Shown piece after piece: positions 58,286 to 64,000 of a stretch of 64,000 nt of DNA (its first letter is position 1; the number at the start of each line of letters is the position of its first letter). The notes beneath the pieces were generated by a model that searched no databases, had not been told where the DNA came from, and saw nothing but the letters and a program-made list of their open reading frames with translations. Source of the stretch: Podocnemis expansa (taxonomy: Eukaryota; Chordata; Testudines; Podocnemididae); assembly GCA_007922195.1 (NCBI GenBank), contig ML681989.1, forward strand, positions 46,672,715 through 46,736,714, written 5' to 3'. The translations under genes were made by a program, and so were the position numbers.

Positions 58286-58832
58286 ACTTGTGGTCAGCAA
58301 CCTTTGCCAACCTCATATTGGCCCCTCCTCTCTGACCATCAGCCTGTGCCAGTGGCTCCCTCCACCAAAGAAAAGCAACAGCTACCTGAAAATTTAGTAG
58401 CAGCCATGGTTGGAGTTTGGGGGTTGCTTCCCAGGCATGCTGCTGAAAGGAGCCATTCTTGGAAAGATGCTGCCTGGAGTGGCTTCTCTTGGTGGTATGC
58501 TTGGGGATGGGGTCTTTCGGAAAGCTATGGAGAGAAGCTGCCTGGAGCAGCTCCTTTTGGGAGGTCCTCCAAGCACGCTGCAGAAAGAAGATGTCCAGCA
58601 TTGTCTCCTTTTGGTAGCAGGACACCATGGAGAGCAGCTGCTCCAGGCAACTTTTTTCCTCAGCATGCCTGAAGCATGGGCATCGCAGGGACACTCTGCA
58701 CCCCAGCTGCCCCCAAAAGATGCTGTCTGGAGTGGCTTTCAGTGGCAGAAGCGACAATTTCTGTGGCACTAGAGAGGGTGCCCTGTGCCACTCTGACATG
58801 TGAGCCAGGGGTTGCCTACCCCTGGGGCTGAG
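58286..58832. mobile_element. Probable hAT element inside DIRS
   Basis: Recombinase sequence stops at both sides. TTGTGGTCAGCAACC at the left and GGTTGCCTACCCCTG at the right are imperfect inverted ends of the CAGGGGTAGGCAACC type. The interior has GCTGCCTGGAGYRGCT repeats and does not match DIRS. No target duplication is seen, so the exact ends are uncertain. Confidence 0.5.
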
Positions 58833-59099
58833 AGAAGGGGGCCACCTTTTCAGTATTGAGTAGTACTGAGATCTCTGCTGGGTGTACCCTGAGAGAGGGG
58901 AATGAGAGGCTCTTCTCTTTAAGGTTTCGGATGTAGTCCAATATGGTCTGGATTGGAGTGGACTCCAGAGGCATCCCCTCTTTCCTGTGCCCAGAGGGAG
59001 AAATGTCTCCACTTGTCACTGTAGGTGGCTCTTGTTGAGGGTTTTCTGCTATCAGTTATGACCTTCTGAACCTTTCCGAGCATACTTGCTCACTTGGTT

Positions 59100-59429
59100 T
59101 CAGCCATGCAACCTCCACCCCATCAGATGCAGTACTCTCGTGTCTGGGTGATGAAAGCAACCAGAGTCCTGTGCGAGCAGGTCTGCTTTGAGCAAGAGCA
59201 TTAAGGGTGAAGCTACTGAGAGGCCAAGGAAGATTGTATACCATGGCTGGCATGGCCGAGCTGGGGCTGTCAGGATTATGTCTGCCTGGTCCCTTTCAAT
59301 CTTTAGCAGGACCCTGTGGATCAGGGGGATGGGAGGGAAGGCATAGAGGTGTGGGCCCCACCAATCCATCGGGGGAGGCATCTGAGAGTGACCCCATCTC
59401 CCTCCCCTTGAGTGAGCAAAATCGGTCAC
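59100..59429 (-). pseudogene. DIRS post-RNase H segment
   Basis: It stays open for 109 codons. It contains LYAFPPIPLIHRVLLKIERD, then TAPARPCQPWY, then DLLAQDSGCFHHPD, a block that follows RNase H in DIRS polyproteins of vertebrates. It continues the polymerase gene in another frame. Upstream text at 59440-59700 belongs to RNase H. Confidence 0.65.
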
Positions 59430-59439
59430 ACTTGTGGTT

Positions 59440-60660
59440 TGCTCATGGAGCAGACAGGTCTATCTATGGGAGAGCCCAGGTTTCGAAGACGTGGTTTACT
59501 ACCTCTGAGTGCAGGGATCACTTGTGCTGGGAGAGGAATTTCCTGCTGAGTGTGTCCTCCTGGGTGTTGCTCACCCCAGGCAGGTGGGAGGCTATCGGAG
59601 TGAAGTTGAATTTCAGTGCTAAGCCCCACAGTAGAGACGCCTCCTCACATAGCACAGGCGACCATGCACCCCCCTGGTGTTTGGTGTAGAACATAGATGC
59701 TGTGTTGTCCGTCAGTACCTGTACTGTCTTTCACTTTATCTTGTCTAGGAAAACTCTGCGTGCTAAACAAATCACTCTTACCTCCTTCACATTTATGTAG
59801 AGGGGGCTGCCCTCCTGCGACCATGTCCCCTGGGTGGACAAGCCTCCCATGATGCGGGCTCCCCATCCCAGGTCTGACGCATCTGTGATCAGATTGAAGG
59901 AGGGATTCTGGGCTTCAAAGGGAACGCCCTTGCATACAAATTCTGGGCACTGCCACATTCTTAGTTTGTCTAGCACCCCCTTTGGGATGATGACCACCCC
60001 ATTCAGGGAGTGACATTTTGGGTGGAATGCCATTGCCAGCCATGATTGTAAGGGTCTCATGTGCAGGTGGACTGTCCTCATCATGTATGTGGAGGCTGCC
60101 ATATGGCCTAGCAGCTGAAGGCAAACCTTTGCAGTTTTGGTGGGGATGTGAAGTAGTTCTGAAATTATGTAGATCTGGACTGAAACCTTGATAGGGGGAG
60201 TGAGACCCTTGTCCTTATTGAGTCCAGTTGGGCTCTGATGAATTCTATTCTCCTTGTTGGGGAGAGATTCAATTTTTCTTTGTTTACAAGAAGACCCAGT
60301 CTGCCACACAGGCTTCGAACCACACTAACACTGCGCCAGACCTGGTGTCTGGACTTTCCACTTATCAGCCAGTTGTCTAGGTACGGGAATATCCAAATCC
60401 CCTGTTTTCTCAAGTGGGCCGTGATGGTCACAATGCAGTTTGTGAACACCCATGGGGCTAGTGAGAGACTGAAAGGATGTGCAGTGAACTGGAAGTGTTC
60501 TCTGCCCACCACAAAGCAATAGAACTTTCTGTGTCTTTGCCTTATTGAGATGTGAAAATATACATCCTTCAGGTCGAGGGCCATGAACCAGTCCCCTGGG
60601 TCTAATGAGGAAATAATCTGACATAGGGAGACCATTCAGAACTTCATACTCTTTAAGCAT
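59440..60660 (-). pseudogene. DIRS reverse transcriptase / RNase H
   Basis: RT blocks in one frame (60635-60165): GDWFMALDLKDVYFHISI, then RKFYCFVVGREHFQFTAHPF, APWVFTNC, and FPYLDNWLIS. The last is the catalytic box, with Asn in place of the second Asp of YLDDW, so it should be inactive even without the frameshifts. RNase H blocks follow: LITDASDLGWGARI (about 59905-59864), QGTWSQE, then in another frame LTDNTASMFYTKHQGG, HLPGVSN and a DTLSR motif. The gene's normal role is copying element RNA into DNA and removing the RNA strand. Confidence 0.82.
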
Positions 60661-61083
60661 TTTTCAGGGCCCTGAGGTCTAGGGTGGGTAGTAGACTGCC
60701 ATTTGCCTTTGGGACCAGGAAGTAACAGGAATAGAAACCCCTCCCTTGTTCCATTATAGGAATTTTTCTATAGCCCCCAAGGCCAGGAGCTTCTGGCACT
60801 CTAGTTCCAAAAAGGTCTCATGAGAGGGGTCCCCGTTCTTGTGGGAAGGGGGCAGTTATTGGTCCAGAGGCCTGATCTTGAACTGGATGGAGTAACCTTG
60901 TGCGATCAAGGCTAGGATCTAGTGGTCTGATGTTATTCTCACCCATTAATATAGAAAGAAGCCAGCCGGTTCCAGAATGGAGGGGCCTGGTTCTAGTTGT
61001 CAAGGCAGCCCTCGGATGAGAGGTCAAAACCTCTGCTTCTGTGTCAAGGGGTGGGAGTTGTTGTTGCCCTGTCGGGTCATCTG

Positions 61084-61431
61084 GGGCTATGTTCACACAC
61101 AGGGGGTTATTTTGATACAAGTTGTATCGAAATAACGCCTTATTTCAAAATAAGTTAATTCGAATTAACAGTTTGTTAATTCGAATTAAGGAAAAAAGCA
61201 GGAATCGAAATAGCATGTTCAGACAACAGTTATTTCAAAATGAGTCACCATTGTTTCGAAACAACATGTTCAGATGGCATTGTTTTGAAACAGTCATTTC
61301 GAAACAACGTTGTTTCGTCCCCACATAGGGTTTAAGTTGTTTCAAAACAATGGTGCGTCATGTGAACATGGCCTTTCTTATTTCGAAACAGCCTCTGTTG
61401 TTTCGAAATAAGACTGCTGTGTGAACACACC
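61084..61431. mobile_element. MITE family A (348 bp) inside DIRS
   Basis: GGGCTATGTTCACACAC and GTGTGAACACACC are inverted ends. CTG occurs at 61081-61083 and 61432-61434. Arms hold ATTTCGAAATAA and TTGTTTCGAAACAA words. It separates the gag-like part of DIRS from the polymerase part. It is very similar to the MITE in the PLE at 55842-56214. Confidence 0.82.
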
Positions 61432-61439
61432 CTGGGTGT

Positions 61440-63870
61440 TGTCCTGGGACCTGGACTGCCTTCTGCCTCCGTTTCTGTCACTGTCCCCACTCCCATAGGG
61501 GCAGTGGGATGACTGTAAGGGCCAGTGTCTGGTGCTCTGCTGTTGTTGGTGTTGCTGCTGCTTCTGGAGTTGCTGCTGAGGCTGTTGAAGCTTGAAGGAA
61601 CACCTGGCTGCCTTGGGGGGGGGGTGTACATTCCCAGCAATCGTAGGGAAGTGTAGCAGTCCTTCGTACCATGGAGCTTCATGTCCATTGATTCAGAGAA
61701 CAGCAAAGGTCCTTCAAATGGGAGGTCTTGAATGGACTATTGCATCTGTGGGGACAGTCCCAAACCATGTAAACAAGCAGCTCTGCCCATGGCAATTGCT
61801 GATGCTACCCTGTGGCTTGCCATATCCCTGGCATCCCATGAGGTCAGGATTATGGTGCACGCTGCTAGGAGGCCCTCCTTCACCAGTGTGTTATAGTCCA
61901 GCGTGTGGGCAGAGAGAATGAGGTCCTTAAACCTCTCCATGGACCTTCAGAGGTTAAAGACGTACCTGGCCATGACATCCTGGTGATTGTTGATACATAG
62001 TTGTAGGGCTGTGGTGGAATACATTTTTTTACCGAAGAGGGAGATCTTTTTGGCCTCTTTGTTCTTTGGGGTGGCAGCTGGTTTACCTTGCCTTTCACAT
62101 TGGTTTACCACGTCCACTACCAACAACCCCAGTGTACGGTGGTTAAAAAGGATGCTGAATCTGTCTGCTGCACATGGTATTTCCTGTCTGCCCCTTTCAA
62201 AACTGGGGAACCAAAGATGAAGTCCGCCATCTGGCATGAGCAATTTTGATGACTCCCTCATGCAAAGGTACTGCCACCGCGCTGGTGGGGCTATGTCACC
62301 CATGTCAAATAGGGGGTTAAAGTCCTCTCTGATCAGCTCAATTGGTAGCTTGAGGTTGGTGGCCGTGCACCTCAGCACCTCTTGGTGGGCACATGGGTCT
62401 TCCCTGAAAGAGAGGGACCTCTAACAGGCAACTTTGTCAGGTGATGAAGAGGACATCACCCTCAAGCTGCTTTGGTGGAAACCTGAGGGTCTTGCTCCTT
62501 GATCCAACTCCTTGTCAGACTCCACTGCATCCCAAAGCCCCTGGGCTGTAGCCAGCCTAGATGACCCTGGGATTGTGGGGTCTCTTTTGGAAGAGCCCCA
62601 GGAACCCCAGTCAGTCCATTGTGCTGACCAGTCCTTAAAGCTTCTTGGTGCTGAGTTCTGTGTGGAGGTTGCATGGCCCTGCACCAAGTAGCATTCAGAT
62701 TCCCTGTGCCATGAGGCCTGAGGCCTCTTATGCGCCAGTACCGGTAATGTGGCATGTGGCAAGGCTAGTGCCAGAGTGGTTTGTGCCAGCGCTCTGCCCC
62801 ATGAGTCCCTGGGCTGAGGGGATGGGGAAGATTGCTCCCTCTTGCACTTACCACCTGTCCAGGCTGAGGTTGGTGCCAGTGCTGATGGGGTTGATAAGCA
62901 TTGGCATCAGCATCAAGCATCAGAGTCCTCCAAAGAGTGTGATTTCCCACACTCGCGGCGTAATCTCTTCAAGCATGCTGGGGAATGTTCCTGTGATGAA
63001 GTCACTGGGGAGAAACGAAAGTAGGCTCCATTGTCCCCTGGCTCTGACCCCAATGAGAGTGGAATAGATGTCCTCCTCAGGGGAACACTGCATGGAGAGT
63101 CCACAAGTCAGACTGATGGGGACCACTGAGGCCGCGGCAGTGAGGGGCTGCACCAACTGTCCCCAGGTTCCTGTTTCAGGGAGCTAGGGGTAGGGGCACA
63201 GTGCTGTGATGTACTACCCCAACAGTTTCGTTGCCGCACAGCCTCCTCCTGTGCTGATGGTCTGGGCTAGTGATCAGAACCTGACCAGGGCTTGGATAGC
63301 AGCGCCAGTTTGTCCCTAGACACCACCTGCCTAGGCAGGGTGGTGGTCAGTACCTGCAGGAAGGCCTTCACAGCCTTAAATGCCTCTGGCATTGAGGGAA
63401 GCAGCAGTGCTTTCATGCCATGGAGGAGACCAGGGCCAGTGATCCAGACTTGTACTGATGGCGCGGCTTTTCTTTGGGTTGGGCCCCCAAGGTGGACTTC
63501 AAGTCCGAACAGGGCTTCTTAGGATTCCCAGACAGGGATCAGTGCTGCGGACGGGCAGGAGCAAAATGGGCCCTCGACACTGCGGTTCCCTGTGCTGATG
63601 CTGATCCACCCAGCACTGAGGCAGGTCACAAGGCCTCTTCTATGGCCATGGAATGGAGGTGATATTCCTGTTTCTTTTGGGTCCTCAGCTTAAAGGACTG
63701 ACAAATTTGGCATCTGTTGGCCCTGTGAGTCTCCCTGAGGGACTTCAGGCACTTCTTGTGAAGGTCACTGAGACGGAAGACCTTGCTGCACCTGGTGCAG
63801 TGCTTGAAGCCTGGCATGGCTGGTTCAGTGCTCGCACACATGGTACCCCCGAAGCGCGGCGGTAAGGTGG
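61440..63870 (-). pseudogene. DIRS gag-like region, frameshifted
   Basis: The N-terminal frame at 63841-63626 has a Cys-rich block (CTRCSKVFRLSDLHKKC, then CQICQSFKLRTQKK), the CxxC...C pattern seen at the start of DIRS gag proteins in reptiles. Further on, at 62378-61947, come PLFDMGDIAPPARW, FNHRTLGLLVVDVVNQ and LFGKKMYSTTALQLCI, the conserved C-terminal part. Between them (62762-62421) the frame is open but diverged. Stops and frameshifts separate the blocks. The protein would package element RNA in a particle in intact relatives. Confidence 0.68.
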
Positions 63871-64000
63871 TCTCTCTGGCACATCTGGAGCCCAGAGGGA
63901 AAACTGAAATGAATAGAAATTCCAGACTGGGAAAGATGAAGATGGAGTGATGAAAAGATAGGTGCTTTTAGAATTGAAAGAGTGGTCAGTTCCAGGACCA

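Larger units (their letters stand above)
57332..59040 (-). pseudogene. DIRS tyrosine recombinase, split by insertions
   Basis: The N-terminal helical domain lies at 59040-58816 (PIQTILDYIRNLKEKSLSF, then SLRVHPAEIS). The catalytic domain resumes at about 57924: VAIISAGRVSEL holds the first catalytic Arg (codon 57891-57889). The final block, 57502-57332, has AHLTRAEAS (the H-x2-R pair), ICRVATWSSV and TFTSHYAI with the likely nucleophile Tyr at 57388-57386, then a stop at 57334-57332. The enzyme in intact elements joins a circular DNA intermediate to the genome. Two insertions (58054-58262 and about 58286-58832) and frame changes destroy this copy, but all four catalytic positions I can place are still visible. 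Confidence 0.75.
57180..64000 (-). mobile_element. DIRS-type retrotransposon, incomplete at window edge
   Basis: On the minus strand, gag-like frames (63870-61440), a reverse transcriptase/RNase H region (60660-59440), a linker (59429-59100) and a tyrosine recombinase (59040-57332) occur in DIRS order. DIRS elements integrate with a tyrosine recombinase in place of an integrase. The 3' end region lies near 57180-57290 (GGTAAGTAACCC, TTCTTCGAGTGTTGCTCAC on the plus strand). The 5' end is beyond 64000. Nested insertions are hAT at 58054, a probable hAT at 58286 and MITE A at 61084. Confidence 0.85.

Noticed and set aside
58284..59012. 242-codon minus-strand frame as a single gene
   Set aside because: Its left part is a nested element and its right part is out of frame with the recombinase text; it is a chance join.
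22505..61431. TTTCGAAATAA-rich blocks as transcription-factor binding clusters or a CRISPR-like array
   Set aside because: They sit inside MITEs with defined ends and 3-bp duplications; there are no unique spacers of regular length, and the genome is eukaryotic.
1..64000. A bacterial, viral or novel defence system
   Set aside because: There are no operons, no intact genes and no prokaryotic signals; CR1, MIR, hAT, PLE and DIRS content shows vertebrate nuclear DNA.

Overview
This window looks like a non-coding stretch of a vertebrate nuclear genome, most likely a turtle. The inference rests on the repeats. CR1 3' tails, MIR SINEs, a Penelope-like element (PLE) with a GIY-YIG domain, a DIRS-type tyrosine-recombinase retrotransposon, several hAT families and TTTCGAAATAA-rich MITEs occur together. 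That mix fits turtles and does not fit birds or mammals; the species is not resolvable by eye. No intact host protein gene, rRNA or functional tRNA was found. The window is probably intergenic or deep intronic.

Layout. 0-8.6 kb: GC-rich repeat, small hAT MITE, a solo retroviral LTR split by a CR1 tail, PLE tails, a MIR and a non-LTR retrotransposon RT relic. 8.6-15.5 kb: a GC-rich hAT, then the first copy of a diverged ~3-4.4 kb duplicated host segment, itself interrupted by two hAT elements and a 477-bp solo LTR; two PLE tails, one with a hammerhead-like motif. 15.5-22.5 kb: a 2.4-kb hAT derivative and an LTR-retroelement-like body holding a second solo LTR. 22.5-29.2 kb: MITEs, the second copy of the duplicated segment and mostly unique DNA. 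29.2-39 kb: small hATs, an RT relic with an FADD box, a DIRS end fragment, MITEs and unique DNA. 39-50 kb: a dense hAT zone including one element with a decayed transposase, plus a perfect 40-bp palindrome of PLE sequence. 50-64 kb: a MITE holding a 400-bp assembly gap, a near-complete but broken PLE, and a DIRS retrotransposon that runs off the right edge.

Target-site duplications (TSDs) can be read directly for many insertions: 8 bp for hAT, 5 bp for the LTRs, 3 bp for the MITEs. They fix exact ends and give nesting orders: hAT into CR1, CR1 into a solo LTR, a solo LTR into an older retroelement, hAT and MITE into the PLE, hAT and MITE into DIRS. Every coding relic has frameshifts, stops or deletions, so nothing here appears autonomous today. 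The observations most worth follow-up are the duplicated segment, the hammerhead-like motif in PLE tails, the perfect PLE palindrome, tRNA-like sequences carried inside a hAT element, and ~1.25 kb of unrelated DNA inside another hAT.
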